A stretch of 64,000 nucleotides of DNA from Actinopolymorpha cephalotaxi (GCF_013408535.1 NZ_JACBZA010000001.1:620001-684000); one strand, 5' to 3'. Positions 8,319-16,996 are shown, numbered from the stretch's first letter. Notes: generated by a model not told the origin, from the letters alone. Translations and numbers: made by a program.

Positions 8319-8675
8319 TCAGCCCTCCTCGATCTGGCGTACCTCGGCGCTGACGGTCCAATGCTCGGGGTGGATCTCCAGGAACCGGCGGGTCCACTCC
8401 ACCGCCTCGGCCTTGTCCCTGGTCTCGGTGATGGCGTAGCCGCCGACGACCTCCTTGGTCTCGGTGAAGGGGCCGTCGGTGGTGCTGATCTTCCCGTCGG
8501 ACCAGGTGAGCCGGGTCCCTTCGGCGGTGGGGAGGAGACCATGCGTCTCCCGCATCACGCCGGCCTTGTTGATCTCCTCGAACAGCGCCGCCGCGCGCTC
8601 CCCGAATCCGGGGTCGGGCTCCTGGCCGGGCAGAGTCTGTTCGTCGATACGGATCATGGTCAGGAAACGCGGCAT
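8319..8675 (-). CDS. YCII-related (DGPF) domain protein
   Basis: This 118-residue protein has the DGPFTETKEVVGGY motif that defines the DGPF branch of the YCII family and the N-terminal MPRFLTMIR strand. In actinomycetes these proteins often accompany ECF sigma factors of the SigJ/ECF41 kind, but no such gene is adjacent here. The ATG at 8675 has GAGGAG upstream. The biochemical role is unknown. Confidence 0.88.
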   Translation of the reverse strand: MPRFLTMIRIDEQTLPGQEPDPGFGERAAALFEEINKAGVMRETHGLLPTAEGTRLTWSDGKISTTDGPFTETKEVVGGYAITETRDKAEAVEWTRRFLEIHPEHWTVSAEVRQIEEG

Positions 8676-8806
8676 GGGTGTGCTCCTCGATGTGTCGGGA
8701 CGGCGGGCCGACCCCGCCGCTCACCCCTCCTTCGAACAACGAGCGGCGGGATCGACACCGCTCCCGAACCTTTCTCGAGGAATCTGCCGAGCTGCCGGAG
8801 CCGGAC

Positions 8807-9286
8807 CTAGCCGGGCACCAGCCGGTGGAGGTGCCGGTCACCGGGATGTTCTTCCTCGGGCCGCGCCCGAGGCAGCCGGAGGCGGTCGCGTACCCGCGGC
8901 CGGCGGTTGGGGTCGGTCTCCTCGGCCGGTGGTGATCCTCCGCCGGCCGTACCGCCGGGGTGGCGGTCCCGCTGCCGGCTCAGGTCGGGCCGGCCGAGCA
9001 GGGCGATGGCGACCGGCTTCGCGGTGGAGACGTCGACGTCCCCGCCTCTGAAGACGCGGACGCGCACACTCGCGACGAGCCGGGCCGAGTTGGCCCGCTC
9101 TGGTTTGCCGAAGGCATAAATTTGGCCGCTGGTGAGGCGGCCACGGTAGTCGAGAATCCAGCTCTCCATCAGTCCGCGAGCGATGGATTCGGGGTCTCGG
9201 CTGAACCAGCCGGTGCGGATCACGACCGGCGTCCATCGCCCCTCAGGAGTCGTGGACGCGATCTCGTAGGTGTAGAGCTCCCTCAT
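8807..9286 (-). CDS. Uncharacterised protein
   Basis: I do not recognise this 159-residue protein. Its first 100 residues look folded (MRELYTYEIASTTPEGRWTP, then TGWFSRDPESIARGLMESWI and a beta-rich VASVRVRVFRG segment); the last 50 are Arg/Pro-rich and probably disordered. The frame is open further upstream, but the ATG at 9286 is preceded by GGGGG at a good distance. It is divergent from the sugar importer operon and shares its 276-nt upstream region. Confidence 0.6.
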   Translation of the reverse strand: MRELYTYEIASTTPEGRWTPVVIRTGWFSRDPESIARGLMESWILDYRGRLTSGQIYAFGKPERANSARLVASVRVRVFRGGDVDVSTAKPVAIALLGRPDLSRQRDRHPGGTAGGGSPPAEETDPNRRPRVRDRLRLPRARPEEEHPGDRHLHRLVPG

Positions 9287-9364
9287 GAGAACCCCCTCGG
9301 GTTCGCGGTCGGCACGCTTCGTCGGGAGCCGTGACCGTCGCCTGACACCAGCATCGGCGCGAAA

Positions 9365-9427
9365 TGACCGACAGGTCAACGCGTTAATCGAAGAGATATG
9401 TGAGCGCATATTCATCCCGGCCGGGAT
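9365..9427. promoter_or_regulatory. Two palindromes upstream of the sugar importer operon
   Basis: TGACC-GACA-GGTCA (9365-9378) and the perfect 14-bp palindrome ATCCCGGCCGGGAT (9414-9427) lie in the 276-nt divergent intergenic region. Either could be an operator for a regulator encoded elsewhere. A possible -10 TAGATT is at 9510-9515. Confidence 0.35.
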
Positions 9428-9562
9428 TTCACCTCACGTTGACGGCCGGCGAATGCCTACACGATGGCTGCCTTCGGTCACGGCCTGTCCTCTCCTGATC
9501 AACATCACATAGATTCGGCGCGCCAATTCCCACGCACACGTCGTCCGAAGCCGGGGAGGAGC

Positions 9563-10951
9563 ATGGGAACCCGCCAGACCGGTGAGATCGGCGAGATTGC
9601 TGGGATCCGCGGGATCCGCGGGATCCGCCGGACCGACCGGATCAGCCGCCGGGGGTTTCTTCGCGGCGCCGCGCACACGGCCGGGGGCGTCGCGGCGGCT
9701 GCCGGACTGGCCGGCGCCGGGACTCTGACGGCCGGTTGCGGGCTGGACCGCGACGGCGCTCTCGGCGACGGCACCGGCGAGATCACCGTGTGGACCTGGC
9801 CCGACAACGACCGGATGTTCCTCCAGACGATCCCGTCGTTCGAACGTCGGTATCCGCGGATCAAGGTTCGCGTGCAGGGGTTCAGCGGGACGTTCAACAG
9901 CAAGCTGCTCGGCGCCCTGGTGTCCGGCACCGGGCCCGACGTCGCGATGGTGGAGATCACCAACGTCTCCAACTTCAAGAGCAAACCGGGGTTCGTCGAC
10001 CTGTCCCGCAAGCCGTTCGGCGCGGGCTCGATGGCCGGGAAGTACGCCGACTTCTCCTGGAAGTACGTCGCGGACGACCGGTCCGGCCGCATATTCGCGC
10101 TGCCGAAGAACACCGGTCCGGGTGGCATGTTCTACCGCCGCGACCTGTTCCGGGCCGCTGGTCTGCCCACCGAACCCGCGGACGTGCATGCCGCGATGCG
10201 GGACTGGCCGACGTTCGTGTCCGCCGGCCGCAAGCTCGCGGTGAAGGGCGAACGCTGGTTGCTGGACGATCCCGGCCAGCTGGTCGCCGTCCTGCGTAAC
10301 CAGGCAGGTGTGTCGTACTTCGACGAGTCCGGTACGCCACAACTGGACAGCGACATCGTGAGGAACGCGCTGGAGTTCGCGGTCGGGCTACAGAAGGACG
10401 GCCTGCTCGCGCCCGACATGTCCTCCCAGGAACGCGGTGCGGCGATCAACGAGGGCTCGATCGCGACGTTCTTCTCCGGCAACTGGTTCGGTGGCCTGCT
10501 CAAGGCGCAGTACGCGCCGAAGAGCGCCGGGAAGTGGGGTGTGGCGCTGGCGCCGGCCACCGACGGCGTGAGCGCGTTCAACTACGGCGGCGACTTCATC
10601 GGCGTGCTGCGGGCGAGCGCGAACCAGTTGGCCGCCTGGGAGTTCGTCAAATGGGTCACCCAGGATCCGGTGAGCCTGGCGGCGATGTACGGCCGCGATC
10701 TCTACCCCGCCTGGAAACCGGCGTGGAAGAGCGACTGGATCAACAAGCCCGACGCGTACTACGCGAACGAGAACGTCAACACCGTCTTCAGCGAGGTGTC
10801 CGCCACGATGCGACCGCCGGTGACGAACCCCAACGACGCGCTGGCCAGCACGGCGCTGAGCAACGCCGTCACCGACGTCGTGCACGGCGTCCGGACGGTG
10901 CGGGCGGCGTTGCGGAAGGCGCAGTCCGACCTCGAGGACAAGATCTCGTGA
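9563..10951 (+). CDS. Extracellular sugar-binding lipoprotein of an ABC importer
   Basis: This 462-residue protein is a family-1 solute-binding protein. A twin-arginine pair with RRGFLRGAA at residues 29-36 is followed by a hydrophobic stretch and lipobox LTAGC with Cys59, so it is probably a Tat-exported lipoprotein. The mature part starts with EITVWTWPDNDRMF and contains SGTGPDVAMVEI and FFSGNWFGGL, typical of sugar binders. A strong ribosome site GGGGAGGAG precedes the ATG. Its stop overlaps the start of the next gene (GTGA). The N-terminus contains a (GIR)n tract from a 9-bp repeat. The sugar is unknown. Confidence 0.92.
   Translation: MGTRQTGEIGEIAGIRGIRGIRRTDRISRRGFLRGAAHTAGGVAAAAGLAGAGTLTAGCGLDRDGALGDGTGEITVWTWPDNDRMFLQTIPSFERRYPRIKVRVQGFSGTFNSKLLGALVSGTGPDVAMVEITNVSNFKSKPGFVDLSRKPFGAGSMAGKYADFSWKYVADDRSGRIFALPKNTGPGGMFYRRDLFRAAGLPTEPADVHAAMRDWPTFVSAGRKLAVKGERWLLDDPGQLVAVLRNQAGVSYFDESGTPQLDSDIVRNALEFAVGLQKDGLLAPDMSSQERGAAINEGSIATFFSGNWFGGLLKAQYAPKSAGKWGVALAPATDGVSAFNYGGDFIGVLRASANQLAAWEFVKWVTQDPVSLAAMYGRDLYPAWKPAWKSDWINKPDAYYANENVNTVFSEVSATMRPPVTNPNDALASTALSNAVTDVVHGVRTVRAALRKAQSDLEDKIS
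9602..9628 (+). repeat. Three 9-bp tandem copies
   Basis: GGGATCCGC is repeated three times in frame in the binding-protein gene, encoding the GIRGIRGIR tract ahead of the Tat motif. Confidence 0.85.
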
Positions 10952-11919
10952 ACGGGCGACAGGTCGACACCCGGACGGGGTCCGGTCGCGTTGCCGCCGG
11001 CTCCGGCTCCGGTAGTGCGGTGGCGTCGCCGGCCGGCCTCGGCGACCGGGTGCGGGCGCACCGCAACTTCTACCTCATGGTGGCGCCGTTCTTCGTGCTC
11101 TTCGGCGTCTTCGGGCTGGTGCCGATCGTGGCGGCCTTCTGGATCGGCTTCACCGACTGGGACGGGCTCGACCCGGCGCACTTCGTCGGGTTGGACAACT
11201 ACGTGTCCATCGTCACCGACCCGACGTTCGGCAAGGCGGTCTTCAACACCGTCTACATCTGGCTGGGCTCGACCCTGGTGACGGTGGGCGCGGCGTTCGT
11301 ACTCGCCTATCTCATCAACGAGTACGTCGTTTTCGGGCGGAGCTTCCTGCGGATGGTGTTCCTGCTTCCGCTGCTGGCAGCTCCTGCGGTGATCGCGATC
11401 ATCATGAGTGTGCTGTTCTCCACGAACGCGGGCCTTGTCAACGCGTTCTTGTCGTTCGTCAGCGGCGACCGGGTCACCCTGGACTGGCTGGCGTCGACGG
11501 TGTGGATCAAACCGATCATCATCGTGATGATCACCTGGCGGTTCCTCGGTTTCCACATGCTGTTGTTCGTCGCCGGGCTGCAGTCGATCCCGCGGGAGCT
11601 GTACGACGCGGCGCGGGTGGACGGAGCGGGCGGGCGGCAGGTGTTCGCCCGGGTGACGGTGCCGCTGATGCTGCCGATCATCTTCTTCAGTGCCACGTCC
11701 TCGACCGTCGGCGCGTTCCAGCTCTTCGACGAGCCCTTCGTGCTGACCAACGGCACCGGCGGCACCGACCAGGCGGCCGAGGTGCTCGGCACGATGCTCT
11801 ACCGGACGGCGTTCACCGACTTCCGGTTCGGTACGGCGTCGGCGCTGTCGTGGGTGATGTTCGCGCTGATCGCGGTGTTCACCATCGTCAACAGCAGGTT
11901 GCTGCGGGTGCGGACATGA
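10948..11919 (+). CDS. ABC sugar permease, MalF type
   Basis: This 323-residue inner-membrane permease has about six helices and the cytoplasmic EAA loop that docks the ATPase (ELYDAARVDGAGGRQVFARV). After a short Gly/Ser/Arg-rich N-terminus the helices begin at FYLMVAPFFVLFGVFGLVP, and GFTDWDG with HFVGLDNY is typical of MalF/UgpA-type subunits. The GTG start overlaps the stop of the binding-protein gene, so translation is coupled. Confidence 0.93.
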   Translation: MNGRQVDTRTGSGRVAAGSGSGSAVASPAGLGDRVRAHRNFYLMVAPFFVLFGVFGLVPIVAAFWIGFTDWDGLDPAHFVGLDNYVSIVTDPTFGKAVFNTVYIWLGSTLVTVGAAFVLAYLINEYVVFGRSFLRMVFLLPLLAAPAVIAIIMSVLFSTNAGLVNAFLSFVSGDRVTLDWLASTVWIKPIIIVMITWRFLGFHMLLFVAGLQSIPRELYDAARVDGAGGRQVFARVTVPLMLPIIFFSATSSTVGAFQLFDEPFVLTNGTGGTDQAAEVLGTMLYRTAFTDFRFGTASALSWVMFALIAVFTIVNSRLLRVRT

Positions 11920-11980
11920 CGGCGGCTGCGTTGCTGACGTTGCTGACACTGCTGACGCTGCCGGCGTGGAGGGGAGTGGG

Positions 11981-12817
11981 ATGAACGGTACGGGATCGCC
12001 GGTGACCCGCCGGGCCATCACGGTGCTCATCTACCTCGTGGTGCTGGTGTTCGTCCTGCCGTTCTACTGGATGGCCGTCCTCGCCACGCACGACAACGCG
12101 TCCATCTACCACTTCCCGCCGCCCCTGCTGCCCGGCGGGAACCTCTCGGCGAACTGGACCCGGCTGGTCGAGGTCGTTCCCGTCCTCCGCGCGATGGGCA
12201 ACAGCATCCTGGTCGCGGTCACGCACACCGCGCTCGTCCTGGTGCTGGCCTCGCTGGTGGGGTACGGCTTCTCGCGCTTTCGTCAGGCGCCCGGCGCGCG
12301 CTGGATGTGGCGGATGCTGCTGGCGACGATCTTCATCCCGGGCCTGGTCGGGCTCATCCCGTGGTACGTCCTGATCGCCCGGCTGGGCTGGATCGACACG
12401 CTGTGGCCGCTGATCATCCCGGGCGCGGCGAACGGGTTCGCGGTGTTCTGGATGCGGCAGGTCATCACCCAGACCGTCCCGACCGATCTGTACGACGCGG
12501 CGCGCATCGACGGCGCCTCGGACTGGCGGACCTACTGGACGGTGGTGCTGCCGCTGATCCGGCCCGGCCTCGGCGCGCTGGGGGTGTGGACGTTCATGGG
12601 CACCTGGACGGCGTTCCAGATCCCGTTGATCGTCCTGAACTCCCAGGAGAACTTCACTCTCCCATTGGCGATGGCCAACCTGAACACGTTGTACGGACAG
12701 GACACGGCCGCGGTGATGCTCGGGAGCGTGATCAGCGTGCTGCCGATCTTCGTGGCGTTCCTGCTGGCGGCGAAGCAGTTCATGGCCGGGCTGACCGCGG
12801 GCGCGCTGAAGGGCTGA
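11981..12817 (+). CDS. ABC sugar permease, MalG type
   Basis: This 278-residue permease carries the EAA loop DLYDAARIDGASDWRTYWTV and the usual MalG features FWMRQ and the helix-6 end FLLAAKQFMAGLTAGALKG, the classic C-terminus of this subunit. AGGGGAG precedes ATG 11981, which I chose over a start five codons earlier. It lies 61 nt after the MalF-type gene; the gap contains short TTGCTGAC-like repeats. No ATP-binding subunit follows; in actinomycetes a shared MsiK-type ATPase encoded elsewhere often serves such operons. Confidence 0.93.
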   Translation: MNGTGSPVTRRAITVLIYLVVLVFVLPFYWMAVLATHDNASIYHFPPPLLPGGNLSANWTRLVEVVPVLRAMGNSILVAVTHTALVLVLASLVGYGFSRFRQAPGARWMWRMLLATIFIPGLVGLIPWYVLIARLGWIDTLWPLIIPGAANGFAVFWMRQVITQTVPTDLYDAARIDGASDWRTYWTVVLPLIRPGLGALGVWTFMGTWTAFQIPLIVLNSQENFTLPLAMANLNTLYGQDTAAVMLGSVISVLPIFVAFLLAAKQFMAGLTAGALKG

Positions 12818-12844
12818 TCCGTGCGGCGCGCGCCCGGGCGTGCG

Positions 12845-13141
12845 CTAACCGGGGGTGTCCTCGGCCAGCGCGCTGATCCGTCCGGCCAGCTTGACGTCGT
12901 TGTCGGTCACCCCGCCCATGGCGTGCGTGGTCAGCGAGAAGGAGATCGTCGTCCAGCGGATGTCGATGTCGGGGTGGTGACCCATCTGTTCGGCGGCCTG
13001 CGCCACCCGGTCGACCAGTCCGATGCCGGTCATGAAGCTGGGTGCGGTGACCGCGCGGAACAACGCACCCGGACGCGCCTCCCAGCCGGGCAGGTCGCGC
13101 AGGGCTTCGGTGATCTGGTCGTCGCTGAGCAGTTGTGCCAT
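12845..13141 (-). CDS. 4a-hydroxytetrahydrobiopterin dehydratase (PCD/DCoH family)
   Basis: This 98-residue protein has the family motif AAEQMGHHPDIDIRW, with the two histidines of the pterin site, and the later TTHAMGGVTDNDV strand-helix. It dehydrates 4a-hydroxy-pterins, regenerating cofactor after aromatic amino acid hydroxylation, though bacterial homologues may serve molybdopterin or other roles. The frame is open upstream, but ATG 13141 starts the conserved MAQLLSDDQI N-terminus. It is convergent with the sugar permease operon and divergent from the frameshifted small gene. Confidence 0.92.
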   Translation of the reverse strand: MAQLLSDDQITEALRDLPGWEARPGALFRAVTAPSFMTGIGLVDRVAQAAEQMGHHPDIDIRWTTISFSLTTHAMGGVTDNDVKLAGRISALAEDTPG

Positions 13142-13254
13142 GACTGAACGTTGTCCTGTCCGTGCGTCGCGGTCAAGTTTCCACAGGACACGCGAGCGGC
13201 GTGGTTTTCCACAGTGCGCGGATCTTGGCCGTACGCGCTGTGGCATCGAGCCGT

Positions 13255-13260
13255 TACGGT
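13255..13260 (+). promoter_or_regulatory. -10 element of the frameshifted small gene, leaderless
   Basis: TACGGT ends 6 nt before the ATG at 13267, matching the spacing seen at many genes here. Confidence 0.4.
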
Positions 13261-13266
13261 TCCGGC

Positions 13267-13511
13267 ATGTCCGCAGCGAGGACCTCGCGGGCGCGATCCA
13301 GGAGGCGGTCAACGCTGCCATCGACGCGCACAACGAGCAGGCGACCGTCGGTCTGCCGGGCGTACCGCCGCTTGCCGAACTCAGCCGAACGCTGGACGAG
13401 GTGACCGACACGTCCCGGCGGGCGATGGCGGAGTCCGCGCAGGCGATGCGCGAAGCGCTCGCAGGCGTTCAACGAGTTTCCGACCTCCACCGGCGGCGCG
13501 CCGCGGGGTGA
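13267..13511 (+). pseudogene. Small helical protein gene with a probable -1 frameshift
   Basis: ATG 13267 has a leaderless-type promoter, but its own frame soon becomes Arg/Ser-rich. A shift of one base at 13278 joins MSAA to a convincing helical sequence in the neighbouring frame (EDLAGAIQEAVNAAIDAHNE, then PPLAELSRTLDEV and RRAMAESAQAMREALAGVQRV) ending at 13511. The corrected protein would be about 81 residues, rich in Ala and Glu and without membrane segments. The best frame has no start codon of its own. The cause could be a one-base deletion, a sequencing error, or programmed frameshifting. I do not recognise the family. Confidence 0.5.
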
Positions 13512-13526
13512 ACCGGCCACCGACGG

Positions 13527-13570
13527 CGAAGGGGCGTGGATTCTTCCGCGGAAGAATCCACGCCCCTTCG
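13527..13570. terminator. Perfect 44-nt palindromic terminator
   Basis: A perfect self-complementary sequence with 22-nt arms centred on CCGCGG lies between the small gene (+) and sdhB (-), so it can end transcription from both sides. There is no T-tract, which is common in actinomycetes. Confidence 0.8.
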
Positions 13571-13603
13571 GCTTCGTCAGCCCCGGGCGTACCGAACCGG
13601 GTC

Positions 13604-14368
13604 TCAGACCTCTTCGCGCTGGTCGCGGCGGAAGATCTTCGAGCCCAGCCAGACCAGCGGGTCGTACTTGCGGTCGACGACGCGTTCCTTCATCGGGATG
13701 ATCGCATTGTCGGTGATCTTGATGTGCTCGGGGCAGACCTCGGTGCAGCACTTGGTGATGTTGCACATGCTCAGGCCCGCCGCCGACTGTGCCAGCTTGC
13801 GCCGGTCGTTGGTGTCCAGCGGGTGCATGTCGAGTTCGGCGTACCGCAGGAAGAACCTCGGCCCGGCGAACGCGGGCTTGTTCTCCTCGTGGTCACGCAC
13901 CACGTGGCAGGTGTCCTGGCACAGGAAGCACTCGATGCACTTGCGGAACTCCTGGCCCCGCTCGACATCCACCTGCGACATCCGCCGCTTGCCGTCGGCG
14001 TCCGGCGCGGTCGGCGCGAACGCCGGGACCTCCTTGGCCTTCTCGTAGTTGAACGAGACGTCGGTCACCAGGTCCTTGATCACCGGGAACGTCCGCAGCG
14101 GCGTCACCGTGATCGTCTCGGACTGGTCGTACTCCGACAGCCGGGTCATGCACATCAGCTTCGGCCGGCCGTTGATCTCCGCGCTGCACGAGCCGCACTT
14201 GCCGGCCTTGCAGTTCCACCGGACGGCGAGGTCACCGGCCTGGGTCGCCTGGACGCGGTGGATCGCGTCGAGGACGACCTCGCCCTCCTCGACCTCGACG
14301 GTGAAGTCGGCCAGCGAGCCGCCGTCGACGTCGCCGCGCCACAACCGCATGGACAGGTTGTATCCCAT
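13604..14368 (-). CDS. sdhB: Succinate dehydrogenase iron-sulfur subunit
   Basis: SdhB (254 residues) carries electrons from the flavoprotein to quinone. The 2Fe-2S cysteines are in WNCKAGKCGSC and the following KLMC; the C-terminal 4Fe-4S and 3Fe-4S ligands are in KCIECFLCQDTC and CNITKCCTEVCPEHI. This type resembles the mycobacterial Sdh1 iron-sulfur subunit. The ATG overlaps the sdhA stop (TGATG), so translation is coupled. It is the last gene of sdhCAB, and a palindromic terminator follows. Confidence 0.95.
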   Translation of the reverse strand: MGYNLSMRLWRGDVDGGSLADFTVEVEEGEVVLDAIHRVQATQAGDLAVRWNCKAGKCGSCSAEINGRPKLMCMTRLSEYDQSETITVTPLRTFPVIKDLVTDVSFNYEKAKEVPAFAPTAPDADGKRRMSQVDVERGQEFRKCIECFLCQDTCHVVRDHEENKPAFAGPRFFLRYAELDMHPLDTNDRRKLAQSAAGLSMCNITKCCTEVCPEHIKITDNAIIPMKERVVDRKYDPLVWLGSKIFRRDQREEV

Positions 14369-16182
14369 CACTTCTCCTCGAAGAGCGCCTTGAGCTCGGC
14401 CGGCATCTGCGGAAGCGGCTGGATCGCGAGTTCGACCGAGTCGTCGTGCCGCCGCAGCACGATGTTCTTCGTGCCCCAGTCCTGGTCCGTCATCGGGTAG
14501 TCGTCGCGGGTGTGCCCGCCGCGGCTCTCGGTCCGCGTCAACGCCGCCTTGGCGATGCACTCCGACACCCAGAGCATGTTCTGCAGGTCGATCGCGAGGT
14601 GCCAGCCCGGGTTGTACTGGCGGTTGCCCTCCACCGTGAGGTGCCGGGACCGCTCGGCCAGCTTCTCGATCTCCCCGAGCGCCTGCTCCAGCTCCTCCGC
14701 GGTACGGATGATGCCGACCAGGGTGTGCATGACCTCCTGCAGGTCCTTCTGCACGGAGTAGGGGTTCTCCCCACCCTCCTCCGAGAACGGCGCCAGCGCC
14801 GCGTCCGCCGCAGCCACCACCGCGTCCTCGTCCACCGTGACCGGCGCGTCGTGGGTGCGCGCGGCGTAGTAGGCGGCGTTCAGGCCCGCCCGGCGGCCGA
14901 ACACCAGCAGGTCCGACAGCGAGTTGCCGCCGAGCCGGTTGGAGCCGTGCATGCCGCCCGCGACCTCGCCCGCGGCGTAAAGCCCGGGCACGATCGAGAC
15001 GGCGGTGTCCGGGTCGACCTCCACGCCACCCATCACGTAGTGGCAGGTGGGCCCGATCTCCATCGGCTCCTTGGTGATGTCGACGTCGGCCAGCTCCTTG
15101 AACTGGTGGTACATCGACGGCAGCCGCCGCATGATGTACTCCGGGTCGCGCCGGGAGGCGATGTCGAGGTAGATCCCGCCGTGCGGGGTGCCCCGGCCGG
15201 CCTTCACCTCGGAGTTGATGGCCCGGGCCACCTCGTCGCGGGGGAGCAGCTCAGGTGGGCGCCGGTTGTTCTTCTTGTCGGTGTACCACCGGTCGGCCTC
15301 CTCGATGGAGTCGGCCGTCTCCGCCTTGAAGAAGTCCGGGATGTAGTCGAACATGAACCGTCGGCCCTCGGAGTTCTTCAGCACTCCGCCGTCACCGCGC
15401 ACCGACTCGGTGACCAGGATCCCGCGCACCGACGGCGGCCACACCATGCCCGTCGGGTGGAACTGCACGAACTCCATGTTGATCAGGCTTGCGCCCGCCC
15501 GCACCGCCAGCGCATGCCCGTCGCCGGTGTACTCCCAGGAGTTCGACGTCACCTTGAACGACTTGCCGATGCCGCCGGTCGCCAGCACCACCGAGGGAGC
15601 CTCGAACGTGATCAGCCGCCCGCTCTCGCGCCAGTAGCCGAACGCGCCGGCCACCCGGTCGCCGTCCTTGAGGATCTCGGTGATCGTGCACTCCATGAAC
15701 ACGTCGATCCCGAGGGCGACCGCGCGCTGCTGCAGGGTGCGGATCATCTCCAGGCCGGTACGGTCACCGACGTGCGCGAGCCGGGCGTACCGGTGGCCGC
15801 CGAAGTCGCGCTGGGAGATCAGCCCGTCGTTCGTACGGTCGAACAGCGCGCCCCACTCTTCGAGCTCGAGCACCCGGTCGGGCGCCTCCTGGGCGTGCAG
15901 CTGGGCCATCCGCCAGTTGTTCAGCATCTTCCCGCCACGCATGGTGTCGCGGAAGTGCACCTTCCAGTTGTCCTCCGGCCAGGCGTTGCCCATGGCCGCG
16001 GCGATCCCGCCCTCGGCCATCACCGTGTGCGCCTTGCCGAGCAGGGACTTGCACACGATGGCCGTCCGGGCGCCCGCGTCGTGCGCGGCGATCGCGGCCC
16101 GCAGGCCCGCGCCGCCGGCGCCGACCACCACCACGTCGTAGGAGTGCCGCTCGCCTGTGTTGCGTGGTTCGACTGTGCTCAT
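14368..16182 (-). CDS. sdhA: Succinate dehydrogenase flavoprotein subunit
   Basis: SdhA (604 residues) oxidises succinate to fumarate with covalent FAD. The FAD-binding GAGGAGLRAA is at about residues 21-30, the likely FAD-linked histidine is His52 in KAHTVMAEGGI, and the substrate region QFHPTG and the HYVMGGVEVDPDT motif are present. GLYAAGEVAGGMHGSNRLGGNSL closes the FAD domain. ATG 16182 was preferred over an upstream in-frame start because GAGG lies at a suitable distance. It is the middle gene of the operon, 19 nt after sdhC. Confidence 0.96.
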   Translation of the reverse strand: MSTVEPRNTGERHSYDVVVVGAGGAGLRAAIAAHDAGARTAIVCKSLLGKAHTVMAEGGIAAAMGNAWPEDNWKVHFRDTMRGGKMLNNWRMAQLHAQEAPDRVLELEEWGALFDRTNDGLISQRDFGGHRYARLAHVGDRTGLEMIRTLQQRAVALGIDVFMECTITEILKDGDRVAGAFGYWRESGRLITFEAPSVVLATGGIGKSFKVTSNSWEYTGDGHALAVRAGASLINMEFVQFHPTGMVWPPSVRGILVTESVRGDGGVLKNSEGRRFMFDYIPDFFKAETADSIEEADRWYTDKKNNRRPPELLPRDEVARAINSEVKAGRGTPHGGIYLDIASRRDPEYIMRRLPSMYHQFKELADVDITKEPMEIGPTCHYVMGGVEVDPDTAVSIVPGLYAAGEVAGGMHGSNRLGGNSLSDLLVFGRRAGLNAAYYAARTHDAPVTVDEDAVVAAADAALAPFSEEGGENPYSVQKDLQEVMHTLVGIIRTAEELEQALGEIEKLAERSRHLTVEGNRQYNPGWHLAIDLQNMLWVSECIAKAALTRTESRGGHTRDDYPMTDQDWGTKNIVLRRHDDSVELAIQPLPQMPAELKALFEEK

Positions 16183-16201
16183 GCGATGTACCTCGGTCTC
16201 C

Positions 16202-16996
16202 TCAGAAGAACCGGACGTCGGTGATCGCACCGGTCGCCAGCAGGTAGACGTAGAAGTCCGCCACGGCGACCGAGATCAGCGAGGCCCAGGCGAAACGTGC
16301 GTGGTGGCCGTTCAGCTTCGACACGAACGTCCAGAGGCGGTAGCGCAAAGGGTGCTTGGAGAAGTTGCGCAGCCGTCCGCCGGTGATGTGCCGGCAGGAG
16401 TGGCACGACAGCGTGTAGAGCCAGATCAGCACCACGTTGGCCAGCAGGATCAGGGTGCCCAGACCCATGTGGCCCCACTCGTGCTGCGGGTTGCGGAACG
16501 CGATCACCGCGTCGTAGGTGAGAATCAGCGCGATCACGAACGCCGCGTAGAAGAACCAGCGGTGGACGTTCTGCAGGATCAGCGGGAACCGCCGCTCACC
16601 GGTGTACTTCTTGTGCGGCTCGGGCACCGCGCACGCCGCCGGCGACAACCAGAAGGCGCGGTAGTAGGCCTTGCGGTAGTAGTAGCAGGTGAGCCGGAAG
16701 CCCAGGGGGAAGATCAGGATGACCAGGGCGGGGGAGAACCACGTCGGCAGGAAACCGAGCGGCTGCCCGAAGTCGCTGGCCCCGGCCACACAGTGGGTGC
16801 TCAGGCAGGGCGAGTAGAACGGCGAGAGGTACGGCGAGGCGTAGTAGTTGGCGCCGGAGAAGGCGCGCCAGGTGGAGTAGACGATGAACGCCGTGAACAC
16901 CACGAAGGTCACCGCCGGGGAGATCCACCAGCGATCCTGGCGCAGCGTGCCCTTGCCGATGTCCGCGCGTTCGGGACCCAACACTCCCGTTGCCAT
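16202..16996 (-). CDS. sdhC: Succinate dehydrogenase membrane anchor (cytochrome b subunit)
   Basis: This 264-residue protein has about five hydrophobic helices starting with the segment WWISPAVTFVVFTAFIVYS, and histidines able to bind haem (NVHRWFFYAAFV, CHSCRHITGG, LNGHHARFAW). A single fused anchor with sdhCAB order matches the Sdh1-type complexes of actinobacteria, which reduce menaquinone. ATG 16996 has GAGGAATTGGGCGAG upstream; an in-frame start 35 codons earlier would add only an Arg/Gly-rich tail. The promoter lies in the 466-nt region upstream. Confidence 0.9.
   Translation of the reverse strand: MATGVLGPERADIGKGTLRQDRWWISPAVTFVVFTAFIVYSTWRAFSGANYYASPYLSPFYSPCLSTHCVAGASDFGQPLGFLPTWFSPALVILIFPLGFRLTCYYYRKAYYRAFWLSPAACAVPEPHKKYTGERRFPLILQNVHRWFFYAAFVIALILTYDAVIAFRNPQHEWGHMGLGTLILLANVVLIWLYTLSCHSCRHITGGRLRNFSKHPLRYRLWTFVSKLNGHHARFAWASLISVAVADFYVYLLATGAITDVRFF

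Noticed and set aside
13162-13404. 80-residue Ser/Arg/Thr-rich frame including ATG 13267
   Set aside because: Its composition looks like out-of-frame translation; the neighbouring frame gives a coherent helical protein, so I treated it as frameshifted.
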